Shown here: in pieces, positions 52,988-61,529 of the stretch
How the letters are laid out: each line of letters opens with the position of its first letter
How positions within the stretch are numbered: position 1 is the stretch's first letter
DNA from: Phycisphaerales bacterium
GTDB lineage: Bacteria > Planctomycetota > Phycisphaerae > Phycisphaerales > UBA1924
DNA: 64,000 nt
Direction: 5' to 3'
Assembly: GCA_027019265.1 (NCBI GenBank)
Contig: JALUWX010000029.1
Location: 19,907 to 83,906, forward strand
Notes under the pieces: model-generated
Database searches by the model: none
What the model saw: only the letters and a program-made list of their open reading frames with translations
What the model was told of the DNA's origin: nothing
Position numbers and translations under genes: made by a program

Positions 52988-53401
52988 ATGCCAAGCCCCA
53001 CCGACATCAAACCCCCCTTCACCCCCGAATCCGCACGCGCCAAAGTCCAAGCGGCCCAGGACGCATGGAACTCCCGAGACCCGAACCGAGTCGCACTCGC
53101 CTACTCCGAAAGCTCCGAATGGCGCAACCGAGACCGCTTCTTCACAGGACGAGACGCCATCCGCGACTTCCTCAAAGACAAATGGTCCCACGAGCTCGAC
53201 TACAAACTCATGAAGGAGCTCTGGTCCTACACCGACAACCGCATCTCCGTCCGTTTCGAATACGAGTGGCGCAACCACAAAGGACAGTGGTTCAGAACCC
53301 ACGGCAACGAACACTGGGAGTTCGATCCCGACGGGCTCATGCGCCGAAGAGACATGAGCGCCAACGACGTCGAGATCAACGAATCCGACCGCCGCTACTG
53401 A
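52988..53401 (+). CDS. DUF1348 / NTF2-like protein
   Basis: A 137-residue SnoaL/NTF2-like fold protein of the DUF1348 group ([58 protein letters not shown] in segments). Function unknown. This gene is often found next to TetR and AhpD-like genes, as here. The ATG at 52988 has no good ribosome site; expression may depend on read-through of the hairpin before it. Confidence 0.85.
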   Translation: MPSPTDIKPPFTPESARAKVQAAQDAWNSRDPNRVALAYSESSEWRNRDRFFTGRDAIRDFLKDKWSHELDYKLMKELWSYTDNRISVRFEYEWRNHKGQWFRTHGNEHWEFDPDGLMRRRDMSANDVEINESDRRY

Positions 53402-53426
53402 ATAGAAAGCCCCAGCACACCGACCA

Positions 53427-53463
53427 AAAGCCCGAGGGTTCACCCCAATCCCCCGGGCTTTCT
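53427..53463 (+). terminator. Rho-independent terminator after the DUF1348 gene
   Basis: AAAGCCCG (53427-53434) pairs with CGGGCTTT (53454-53461), extended inward by GGG/CCC. It separates the TetR unit from the acetate module. Confidence 0.7.
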
Positions 53464-53546
53464 TCGCGCACATACACAAACAAACCACACCCGCACCCGC
53501 AAACAAACGGATTTTGGTACGCTGACTCGATCAAGCACCTCACCAA

Positions 53547-53558
53547 CGGAGCGCTCCG
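53547..53558 (+). promoter_or_regulatory. Palindrome containing the ribosome site of the DUF4212 gene
   Basis: CGGAGCGCTCCG is a perfect 12-bp palindrome that ends directly at the ATG at 53559 and contains the GGAG ribosome site. The same half-sites flank the acs ribosome site at 55767-55790. Confidence 0.5.
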
Positions 53559-53819
53559 ATGTCAGCACCCACCCAAGCCCAGCAATACTGGCGCACGAAC
53601 CTCAAGTACCTCGCCGTGCTCCTCTCCATCTGGTTCGTCGTCTCCTACGTCTGCGGCATCCTCCTCGTGGACCAACTCAACAACTACCGCATCGGACAAG
53701 CCAAGCTCGGATTCTGGTTCGCGCAGCAGGGCTCCATCTACGTCTTCGTCGCCCTCATCGCGATCTACGTCGTCCTCATGAACCGTCTCGATCGCAAGCA
53801 CGGCCTGAGAGAGGACTGA
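53559..53819 (+). CDS. DUF4212 small subunit of a sodium:solute symporter
   Basis: An 86-residue membrane protein with two helices (residues 17-37 and 53-74), typical of the small DUF4212 partner that precedes a VC_2705-type sodium:solute symporter. It starts directly after a palindromic ribosome site. The gap to the symporter gene is 4 bp, so they are co-translated. Confidence 0.9.
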   Translation: MSAPTQAQQYWRTNLKYLAVLLSIWFVVSYVCGILLVDQLNNYRIGQAKLGFWFAQQGSIYVFVALIAIYVVLMNRLDRKHGLRED

Positions 53820-53823
53820 TCCC

Positions 53824-55731
53824 ATGGACGCACAAACCTGGACCTTCCTCATCGTCGGCCTCTCCTTCGCCCTCTACCTCTTCATAGCCTGGTGGTCCCG
53901 CGCAGGTTCCTCCTCCGAGTTCTACGTCGCAGGTGGGGGGGTCCCACCCCTCGCCAACGGCATGGCCACCGGCGCCGACTGGATGTCCGCCGCCTCCTTC
54001 ATCTCCATGGCCGGAATCATCTCCTTCGTCGGATACGACGGCTCCGTCTACCTCATGGGCTGGACCGGGGGCTACGTCCTCCTCGCCCTCCTCCTCGCGC
54101 CCTACCTCCGAAAGTTCGGAAAGTTCACCGTCCCCGACTTCGTCGGAGACCGCTGCGACTCTCAGGTCGCGCGCGTCGTCGCCGTCATCTGCGCGATCTT
54201 CGTTTCCTTCACCTACGTCGCCGGACAGATGCGCGGGGTCGGGGTCGTCTTCTCCAACTTCCTCAACGTCGATATCACCCTGGGCATCATCATCGGGATG
54301 GCCATCGTCTTCGTCTACGCCGTCCTCGGAGGCATGAAGGGCATCACCTACACCCAGGTGGCCCAGTACTGCGTCCTCATCTTCGCTTTCATGGTCCCCG
54401 CCATCTTCATGTCCATGCTCCTCACCGGGAACATCATCCCCCAGTTCGGATTCATGGACACCCTCGGAGGAGACGTCGGAACAGCCCTCGCCGACGGCCA
54501 ATCCGTCGGGATGCTCGACAAACTCGATTCCATCAACCAGGAACTCGGGTTCAACGCCTTCACCGACGGCACAAAGTCCACCATCGACATCTTCGCCATC
54601 ACCCTCGCCCTCATGGTCGGAACCGCAGGGCTCCCCCACGTCATCATCCGCTTCTACACCGTCCCCAGAGTCCGCGACGCGCGCAAGTCCGCCTTCTACG
54701 CCCTCTTCTTCATCGCCATCCTCTACACCGCAGCCCCCGCCGTCGGCGCCTTCGGACGCACCAATCTCATCGCCACCATTAACGAAGCCGTCTACAACCC
54801 CGACCAAGCAGGCGCCGACGACCTCACCGTCCCCCAGTGGTTCAAAGACTGGGAAGACACCGGGCTCCTCGCATGGATCGACAAAAACAACGACGGCAAA
54901 ATCCAATACCGCGCCGGCGCACCCTTCGAAGAAAAGAAACCCCTCTTCGCAACCTCCGCCACCGACGAAACCGGGCGCACCCCCCACGGGAACCGCGCCA
55001 TCACCAACACACCCACCTCCAACGAAAACGAGCTCTACGTGGACCGTGACATCATGGTCCTCGCAAACCCACAGATCGCAAACCTCCCCAACTGGGTCAT
55101 CGGGCTCATCGCCGCCGGCGGCCTCGCCGCCGCCCTCTCCACAGCAGCAGGGCTCCTCCTCGTCATCTCCACCTCCGTCTCCCACGACCTCCTCAAACGC
55201 GTCTTCATGCCCAACATCTCCGAGAAGAAAGAACTCTGGGTCGCGCGTGGCGCCGCAGGGCTCGGGGTCTTCTTCGCCGGGCTCATGGGCATCTACCCCC
55301 CCGGGTTCGTCGCCGAAGTCGTCGCCCTCGCCTTCGGGCTCGCCGCATCGTCCTTCTTCCCCTGTATCCTCCTCGGGATCTTCTCAAAACGAGCATCCCG
55401 TGAAGGCATCGTGACAGGCATGATCACCGGGATCACCTTCACCGCCGTCTACATCGTCCTTTTCAAGTTCAACTGGGCCAACGGGCTCCTCGAAGCCCTC
55501 ACCTCCTGGGACTCCACCAAGAGCAAAACCGACTACTGGCTCTTCGGCATCTCCCCCGAAGGCATCGGCTCCATCGGCATGTGCGTCAACTTCGCCGTCG
55601 CCATCGCCGTCTCCCTCATCACCAAACCCCCCTCAAAGGAAATCCAGGACCTCATCGAGAACATCCGCGTCCCGAGCGGCGCAGGTGAAGCCCACGAAAT
55701 GCAGGTCCCCCCGCCCCAACAAGGCGATTAA
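53824..55731 (+). CDS. Sodium:solute symporter (ActP-like, VC_2705 type)
   Basis: A 635-residue SSS-family transporter with about 13 helices, for acetate or a related small acid by context. GATGADWMSAASFISMAG-like helix 1 (residues 47-65), VPDFVGDRC and GMKGITYTQVAQYCVL are typical. A soluble insert between helices carries an EF-hand-like loop DKNNDGKIQYRAG (about residue 357-369), suggesting Ca binding. It is followed by acetyl-CoA synthetase. Confidence 0.92.
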   Translation: MDAQTWTFLIVGLSFALYLFIAWWSRAGSSSEFYVAGGGVPPLANGMATGADWMSAASFISMAGIISFVGYDGSVYLMGWTGGYVLLALLLAPYLRKFGKFTVPDFVGDRCDSQVARVVAVICAIFVSFTYVAGQMRGVGVVFSNFLNVDITLGIIIGMAIVFVYAVLGGMKGITYTQVAQYCVLIFAFMVPAIFMSMLLTGNIIPQFGFMDTLGGDVGTALADGQSVGMLDKLDSINQELGFNAFTDGTKSTIDIFAITLALMVGTAGLPHVIIRFYTVPRVRDARKSAFYALFFIAILYTAAPAVGAFGRTNLIATINEAVYNPDQAGADDLTVPQWFKDWEDTGLLAWIDKNNDGKIQYRAGAPFEEKKPLFATSATDETGRTPHGNRAITNTPTSNENELYVDRDIMVLANPQIANLPNWVIGLIAAGGLAAALSTAAGLLLVISTSVSHDLLKRVFMPNISEKKELWVARGAAGLGVFFAGLMGIYPPGFVAEVVALAFGLAASSFFPCILLGIFSKRASREGIVTGMITGITFTAVYIVLFKFNWANGLLEALTSWDSTKSKTDYWLFGISPEGIGSIGMCVNFAVAIAVSLITKPPSKEIQDLIENIRVPSGAGEAHEMQVPPPQQGD

Positions 55732-55766
55732 CCAGCCACCGTTCATCCCGGAGATGTTGATAGAAT

Positions 55767-55790
55767 GCTCCGGCCTTCAAACGTCGGAGC
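55767..55790 (+). promoter_or_regulatory. Inverted repeat covering the acs ribosome site
   Basis: GCTCCG (55767-55772) and CGGAGC (55785-55790) are complementary with a 12-nt spacer; GGAG at 55786-55789 is the ribosome site. A TAGAAT -10-like hexamer lies at 55761-55766 immediately upstream. Confidence 0.45.
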
Positions 55791-55799
55791 TTCTTGACC

Positions 55800-57812
55800 A
55801 TGACCGAGAAATCAATCGAATCCACCCTCTCCGAGACCCGCGTCTTCCAACCCCCCAAAGCGACCGAAGTCGGCGCCCCCAAGTGGCTCATCGACTCCAT
55901 CGCCGACTACGACGCGCAGCACAAACGCTCCATCGATGACCCCGAAGGCTTCTGGGCCGACGTCGCCAAAGACTTCCGCTTCACCAAACCCTGGGATTCC
56001 GTCCTCGAATACAACGCCCCCGACGCGCAGTGGTTCAAAGGCGCCCAGACCAACGTCGCCGACAACTGCATCGACAAGATCATCGACGACGGCCACGGCG
56101 ACGACCCCGCCATCATCTGGGAAGGCGAACCCACAAACGCCGACAACACACCCAAAGACACACGCACCATCACCTACAACGAGCTCAAGGACGAAGTCTC
56201 CAAACTCGCCAACGTCCTCAAAGCACGCGGCGTGAAAAAAGGCGACATCGTCACCATCTACATGGGCATGGTCCCCGAACTCGCCATCGCCATGCTCGCA
56301 TGCGCCCGCATCGGCGCGCCCCACTCCGTCATCTTCGGAGGATTCAGCGCCCAAGCCATCGCCGATCGAGTCCTCGACGCATCCTCAAAAACCATCCTCA
56401 CCTGCGACGGCTCATGGCGCCGAGGAAAGGTCGTCCCCCTCAAACAAAACGTAGACGACGCCATCGAACAGATGGGCGCAGACTCCCCCATCGAAACCGT
56501 CCTCGTCCTCGCGCGCACCAACTGCGAGGTCAACCTCACCAAAGGCCGCGACCTCGATTGGTCCACCGAAACCGACCAGGCCTCCCCCGACTGTCCCTGC
56601 GAACCCATGGACGCAGAAGACATGCTCTTCCTCCTCTACACCTCGGGCTCCACAGGCAAACCCAAAGGCATCGTCCACACCACCGCGGGTTACATGGTCT
56701 ACACCGCCATGACCGCGCGCCTCACCTTCAACCTCATCCCCGACCAGAACCAGGTCTACTGGTGCACCGCCGACTGCGGCTGGATCACCGGACACTCCTA
56801 CATCGTCTACGGCATCCTCCCCAACCGAGTCCCCACCCTCATGTACGAAGGAGGACCCGACTTCCCCACCCCCGCGCGCTTCTGGCAAATCGTCCAGCGC
56901 CACAACGTCACCCAGTTCTACACCGCGCCCACCGCCATCCGCGCCTTCATGAAATGGGGCAACGAACACCCCGCGAGCGCCGACCTCACCTCCCTCCAGG
57001 TCCTGGGCACCGTCGGCGAACCCATCAACCCCGAAGCATGGATGTGGTACCGCAAACACATCGGACGAGACATCTGCCCCATCGTCGATACCTACTGGCA
57101 AACCGAAACCGGAGGCCACGTCATCACCCCCCTCCCCGGCGCCACATCCACCACCCCGGGCTCGTGCACCAAACCCATGCTCGGAATCGACGCCGTCGTC
57201 TGCGACGAAGCCGGAAACGAAACACCACCGAACCAAGGCGGACTCATGGCCATCCGCAAACCCTGGCCAAGCATGCTCCGCGGCGTCTACGGCGACCGCC
57301 AACGCTTCATCGACACCTACTGGTCCACCGTCGCCAAGGACGGCCAGCCCTACTACGCCGCAGGAGACAACGCACGCATCGACGACAACGGAAACTTCTG
57401 GATCATGGGACGAACCGACGACGTCATCAACGTCTCGGGACACCGCCTCGGAACCATGGAAGTCGAATCCGCACTCGTCGCCCACGAGTCCGTCGTCGAA
57501 GCCGCCGTCGTCGGCATGCCCCACGAAATCAAAGGCACAGGCATCGCCGCCTTCGTCACCCCCGCCCCCGGTTTCGAAGCCAGCGACGAACTCATCAAAA
57601 CCCTCCGGGACCACGTCGCCCAGGAAATCGGCGCCATCGCCAAGCCCGACATGATCCGCTTCACCGCCGCCCTCCCCAAAACCCGATCCGGCAAAATCAT
57701 GCGACGACTCCTCCGCTCCATCGCCGCAGGAGACACCGAGATCACCCAGGACACCAGCACCCTCGAAGACTTCACCGTCGTCGCCAACCTCGCCCAGAAC
57801 GACGAAGCGTGA
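55800..57812 (+). CDS. acs: Acetyl-CoA synthetase
   Basis: A 670-residue AMP-forming ligase making acetyl-CoA from acetate, ATP and CoA. YTSGSTGKPKGIVH is the P-loop, DTYWQTETGGH the A5 motif, YAAGDNARIDDNGNFWIMGR the hinge region, and Lys632 in KTRSGKIM the acetylation-regulated lysine. The start is the ATG at 55800, 10 nt after GGAG; TTG at 55794 is possible. With the symporter it forms an acetate assimilation unit. Its stop overlaps the next gene (GTGA). Confidence 0.96.
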   Translation: MTEKSIESTLSETRVFQPPKATEVGAPKWLIDSIADYDAQHKRSIDDPEGFWADVAKDFRFTKPWDSVLEYNAPDAQWFKGAQTNVADNCIDKIIDDGHGDDPAIIWEGEPTNADNTPKDTRTITYNELKDEVSKLANVLKARGVKKGDIVTIYMGMVPELAIAMLACARIGAPHSVIFGGFSAQAIADRVLDASSKTILTCDGSWRRGKVVPLKQNVDDAIEQMGADSPIETVLVLARTNCEVNLTKGRDLDWSTETDQASPDCPCEPMDAEDMLFLLYTSGSTGKPKGIVHTTAGYMVYTAMTARLTFNLIPDQNQVYWCTADCGWITGHSYIVYGILPNRVPTLMYEGGPDFPTPARFWQIVQRHNVTQFYTAPTAIRAFMKWGNEHPASADLTSLQVLGTVGEPINPEAWMWYRKHIGRDICPIVDTYWQTETGGHVITPLPGATSTTPGSCTKPMLGIDAVVCDEAGNETPPNQGGLMAIRKPWPSMLRGVYGDRQRFIDTYWSTVAKDGQPYYAAGDNARIDDNGNFWIMGRTDDVINVSGHRLGTMEVESALVAHESVVEAAVVGMPHEIKGTGIAAFVTPAPGFEASDELIKTLRDHVAQEIGAIAKPDMIRFTAALPKTRSGKIMRRLLRSIAAGDTEITQDTSTLEDFTVVANLAQNDEA

Positions 57813-59254
57813 TCCCGCATCGTCTCGCTATCTTGATAGTGCTCTCGGGCGCAGCCGCACCATCGATCGCACAACCTACCCCAGATCCCGGGAAAGACTT
57901 CGGAGAGTTCCGGACCGAATGGAACACATGGGTCGATTCAGTCCCAAGCTCGGAACGTATCAGCGATGCGATCCAAGTGACCCTGGAAGCATTCTCCCAC
58001 GAGCGTTTCCTCGAAATAAGCAAACGTACCAAGCACTTCCCGTCCGGCACCCTTCATGACGCGCGGCCCTGGAACGAATACTGGCAAGACGCGATCATCC
58101 TCCACGAGGAGTTCGCCGACGAACTCGAAACGTTCCATGAACTCGCACAGCGTCCGCACCTAGGCGCAGCGATCGAGTCTCCCGAAACACTTGCGCCCAT
58201 CGACCAGTTCTCGAACCGCGCGACCGACCACATCTCGCCGCTCCGCCACGCTGCTGTCTATCTCATTTCAAGCGCCATGTTCCAAGCCACCATCGGCAAC
58301 ACCGACGCCGCCGTCGATCGCTTCCAGTCCGCTTCGAATCTCGCCAACCACGCGCTCGAACTCACAGATGCCATCACATGGCTCAGCCAACTCGCCATGC
58401 GAGACTTCATCGCTGAATCAATCCTCGAACTCGTCTCATACGACCCGGACCTCTTCAGCGACACCCAACTCGCCAAACTCCAGTCCATCGTCCTTGAACA
58501 GCTCAACGATGACCCGGCGCGCGTCTTTCGAGCCGAACACGCCATCACCGTATGGCAACTCCGCGCCCAGTTCGCATCAGACGACCCACAATCAATCGCC
58601 CGGGAATACCGCGAGCAGGCGCAATCCATCCACCAGTCGTTCACCTCACCGCACACGATCAACCAGAGCCCGTCGGACCTCGACGACAGAACCCCCCTCG
58701 CCCCGATCGGTGATCAGATCCGCATCCATGCCGAACTGACAAACGCCATCTGCGCCGATCTCGACTCCGATCCCGCATCGACAGGCGCACTCCGCTTGAG
58801 CAACGCGATCGCATCCAATCTTGCGCCCGATACCATCGCCGCATACATACCCGTCTACACACTCACCTACATCTGGCGCGTGCAGATCGGACTCGCCTTC
58901 AAATCACACTACAACACCATCAACACCACAGCCGCACTCGCGATCTATCGCCACCGAGCCAGGCACGGCTCATTCCCGGAATCGCTCCAAGCCCTCGACC
59001 CCGAATCCCTCCCCATCCCACCCATCGACCTCTACTCCGGGGAGCCACTCCGCTACACGCTCGTAAACGGAAAGCCGAGACTCTGGGCCCTCGGCGCTGA
59101 TCGAGACGACGACGGCGGCGCACGACCGACTTCCCACGACACGAGTCATCTTCTGAGCCCGAAAATCGACACATGGCTCTCGCTCGATGAATGGGAAGAG
59201 CTGACCGAGGACGAACGCCAACTCCTCAACGCCGACATCCGAATCCTCGACTAA
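57809..59254 (+). CDS. Secreted unknown protein coupled to acs
   Basis: A 481-residue protein starting at a GTG that overlaps the acs stop by 4 nt. The signal VIPHRLAILIVLSGAAAPSIAQ is followed by a helical body with no recognised motif. The C-terminus (GSFPESLQALDPESLPIPP, DLYSGEPLRYTL, WALGADRDDDGG) matches a tail seen in many unrecognised Planctomycetota proteins. Codon use is less GC-biased than acs. The role is unknown. Confidence 0.75.
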   Translation: MIPHRLAILIVLSGAAAPSIAQPTPDPGKDFGEFRTEWNTWVDSVPSSERISDAIQVTLEAFSHERFLEISKRTKHFPSGTLHDARPWNEYWQDAIILHEEFADELETFHELAQRPHLGAAIESPETLAPIDQFSNRATDHISPLRHAAVYLISSAMFQATIGNTDAAVDRFQSASNLANHALELTDAITWLSQLAMRDFIAESILELVSYDPDLFSDTQLAKLQSIVLEQLNDDPARVFRAEHAITVWQLRAQFASDDPQSIAREYREQAQSIHQSFTSPHTINQSPSDLDDRTPLAPIGDQIRIHAELTNAICADLDSDPASTGALRLSNAIASNLAPDTIAAYIPVYTLTYIWRVQIGLAFKSHYNTINTTAALAIYRHRARHGSFPESLQALDPESLPIPPIDLYSGEPLRYTLVNGKPRLWALGADRDDDGGARPTSHDTSHLLSPKIDTWLSLDEWEELTEDERQLLNADIRILD

Positions 59255-59285
59255 AAAACCCGAGCGGGGAGATCCCGCCCGGGTT
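59253..59285 (-). terminator. Terminator of the metzincin gene
   Basis: On the minus strand AACCCG-C-GCGGG-type arms pair (59257-59268 with 59274-59285; one mismatch, 5-nt loop), followed by TTTTTT. It lies 26 bp after the metzincin stop; the + strand gene ends at its other edge. Confidence 0.8.
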
Positions 59286-59310
59286 CATCATCTGATACCG
59301 CGAAACCGTG

Positions 59311-61314
59311 TTAAGGGCAACCCGCGCTGTACCCGGTGAGGAACTCCGAGAGATCGAAGAAGTTGAGCTGCCCATACGGGGCAGCGAAGTCCGCGAGCAG
59401 GCTCCCAGCGTCATACCAGACCTGCCACTGCTTCACATCGTTCTCATCGAACACCCCGAACGGCGCGCTGATGTCGTAAGGCGAGCAGCCCGCCTCGCAC
59501 GCATCAAAGACCCCGTTCCGGTTGATATCGAACGGCGCATCATCCGTGTGGTACTCGAGCGTCACCGTCACCTGCGAGGCGCACGAAGGGAATCCACCAT
59601 TGATCGATCCCTGCGTGATCACGAACTCGATATCTTCCACATCGCCGATAAACAGCGGGATCGTCAGCGAGTCGCTGTGCTGGGTGCCGCAGCCACTCGT
59701 GATCGCCCCCGAATCAAACATCACACCCTGATACACGCCGTTGATGTACACCTCCCAATCGGATGAAGCGACCATCTTCGCGTTCAGCTCAAGCGTGACC
59801 GTCAGCTCGGAGTACACGGTAGGCGAGCCCGTGAAATCCACCGTGAACTCGCTCACCGCCCCGATCTGCGCCGTCTCAACCACCGTCGGCGACAGGTCCA
59901 TCAACTGACACTCGTCCGGGATCCCGTCGAGATTGCAATCCGTCGAATACCCGCTCGAAATGTCGCAGACATCATCGATCAGGTTCCCGTTGCAGTCCTG
60001 CGCCGTGCCGTGCGCGATCTCGATCACATCAAGGATCTCGTCCCCGTCGCAGTCGGGGAACACAGGAGTACCAGACCGGAACCCCTCGATGATCGGCGCC
60101 GTCTCGTTCATCGCTCGAACACCGTCGATCACATCCGAAATCCCGAGCGGCTCATTCGACACCGGATGTACTGCATTCGGGCTCGAATACGCAAGCAGCA
60201 AACCACTGAAGCAAGGGCCGCCCTGGAAACCCATAATCGTTTGCTCGCCCGAAACCGCCTCGCAGTACCCGTACGCATACGGGATCGACGGGTGCGGCGT
60301 GATGTTGTCGTTGATCCCGTGCGCCATCCCCATGCTGTGCGCGACCTCGTGTGCACTCAAACCACCATCAAGAAAGGTCGCCGATGAGTACAGCCACTGA
60401 TTTCCGCTCGGCACATACCCCTGAGACTTCCCCGCAGGGCTCCCCGTCGGACCACCGTACCGATGGAACGTCCCAAGATCCGCCTGGACCAACTCGCGGA
60501 CCTCATACATCTCATCCATCACGCCATCGTTCGGATTCACCATTTCATCAAACCCGATGGTCGTGACACTCCCCGGATACTGGTTCGGATACGCGTAAAT
60601 CAGATTCGACGTCACCGCCATCCCGTTCGCCGCAAACAACGTGTTGTACCCCGCAACCGCGTTCATAAAGAACGCGATCGCGTCCGCCCGGGTCCCCGGG
60701 TTCCCACCCGTACCCAGCGCCGCTTCGAAATCGCTCGAGTATACCACAAGCAAGTTGTGCACCGAGTTCGCGCCCAGGGTCCCGAACTCAAGCTCCTCGA
60801 GCGCCCGGAACCCCGCGGTGGACTGCACATTCGCGCCGAGCGAACGCGACTCCACAAGCACATCCACCCCGCCCCGACGATTCAATGCGCTCGTCGAAAC
60901 CTTCCGCACCCTCGTCTGGGTGGAACCCCGCTCGATCGTCGCGCACATCGCCCCGTCCTTGATCCCGATCGTGAACACCCCGCCCTCACGATCATCGATG
61001 AGCCCCCACCCGGACCACCCACCAAACGCATACTCGCTCCCATCCATCAGCACACCCGAAACCCGCCGCCCATCGTGAAGCGGAAGCACAACGCTCTTCC
61101 CGAAGAGCCCGGATCGACTGATATCGACCAGCGAACCCCAGATCTCGCCGTCGAAAGATTCCGTCGTCGATCGCTCAAACGGGACCGGCGCAGCCCGAGG
61201 AGGGCACGCAATATGGTCCAGTTCTGCACGGTGCTCCACGATGTGGTCCGCCGAAGCCCCGAAGCAAGTTCCCGACAGACACGCCAGTGTGATCCCAAGA
61301 AGTGCGTTTTTCAT
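59311..61314 (-). CDS. Secreted metzincin metalloprotease with GCP-ending dockerin-like tail
   Basis: A 667-residue exported zinc protease. A signal peptide of about 19 residues is followed by a pro-region, then a reprolysin-like catalytic domain with HEVAHSMGMAH (322-332) and a Met-turn (TIMGFQ, Met361). Ca-binding spacer repeats follow (DCDGDEILDV, DCNGNLIDDVCD, DCNLDGIPDECQ, DINRNGVFDACE). The tail has a NFFDLSEFL unit and ends in Gly-Cys-Pro, as at 2990 and 17177. An AGGGAAGA ribosome site precedes the ATG. Confidence 0.9.
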   Translation of the reverse strand: MKNALLGITLACLSGTCFGASADHIVEHRAELDHIACPPRAAPVPFERSTTESFDGEIWGSLVDISRSGLFGKSVVLPLHDGRRVSGVLMDGSEYAFGGWSGWGLIDDREGGVFTIGIKDGAMCATIERGSTQTRVRKVSTSALNRRGGVDVLVESRSLGANVQSTAGFRALEELEFGTLGANSVHNLLVVYSSDFEAALGTGGNPGTRADAIAFFMNAVAGYNTLFAANGMAVTSNLIYAYPNQYPGSVTTIGFDEMVNPNDGVMDEMYEVRELVQADLGTFHRYGGPTGSPAGKSQGYVPSGNQWLYSSATFLDGGLSAHEVAHSMGMAHGINDNITPHPSIPYAYGYCEAVSGEQTIMGFQGGPCFSGLLLAYSSPNAVHPVSNEPLGISDVIDGVRAMNETAPIIEGFRSGTPVFPDCDGDEILDVIEIAHGTAQDCNGNLIDDVCDISSGYSTDCNLDGIPDECQLMDLSPTVVETAQIGAVSEFTVDFTGSPTVYSELTVTLELNAKMVASSDWEVYINGVYQGVMFDSGAITSGCGTQHSDSLTIPLFIGDVEDIEFVITQGSINGGFPSCASQVTVTLEYHTDDAPFDINRNGVFDACEAGCSPYDISAPFGVFDENDVKQWQVWYDAGSLLADFAAPYGQLNFFDLSEFLTGYSAGCP

Positions 61315-61473
61315 TCTTCCCTCCGATCGGTATGAAAGATCAAGACACGAGGCAACAACATAACAGGAGTGTGATCGCTCTGCGCGGCACCCGGATAACT
61401 TAAAAATGAAACAGTTACCCGTGCGCGTCTTTCTAAACTCAGAAATCTCCGATCATTCCAAGCGAATCGATAG

Positions 61474-61501
61474 AAAAACCGCCGCTTAAAAAAAGCGGCG
61501 G
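61474..61501 (-). terminator. Rho-independent terminator of the 61530-62333 gene
   Basis: CCGCCGCTT (61479-61487) pairs with AAGCGGCGG (61493-61501) around 5 nt; on the minus strand TTTTT follows. Very strong. Confidence 0.88.
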
Positions 61502-61529
61502 CCTTCTCTCACTCCAGCGCTCAAATCAC

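Noticed and set aside
56030..59254. A 1074-codon + frame overlapping acs in another phase and running into the secreted unknown.
   Set aside because: The first part is an alternative frame of acs; only the last 481 codons, from the GTG at 57809, are protein-like.
59253..59285. Bidirectional terminator for the convergent genes at 57809 and 59311.
   Set aside because: The T tract is present only on the minus strand, so a + strand terminator cannot be claimed.
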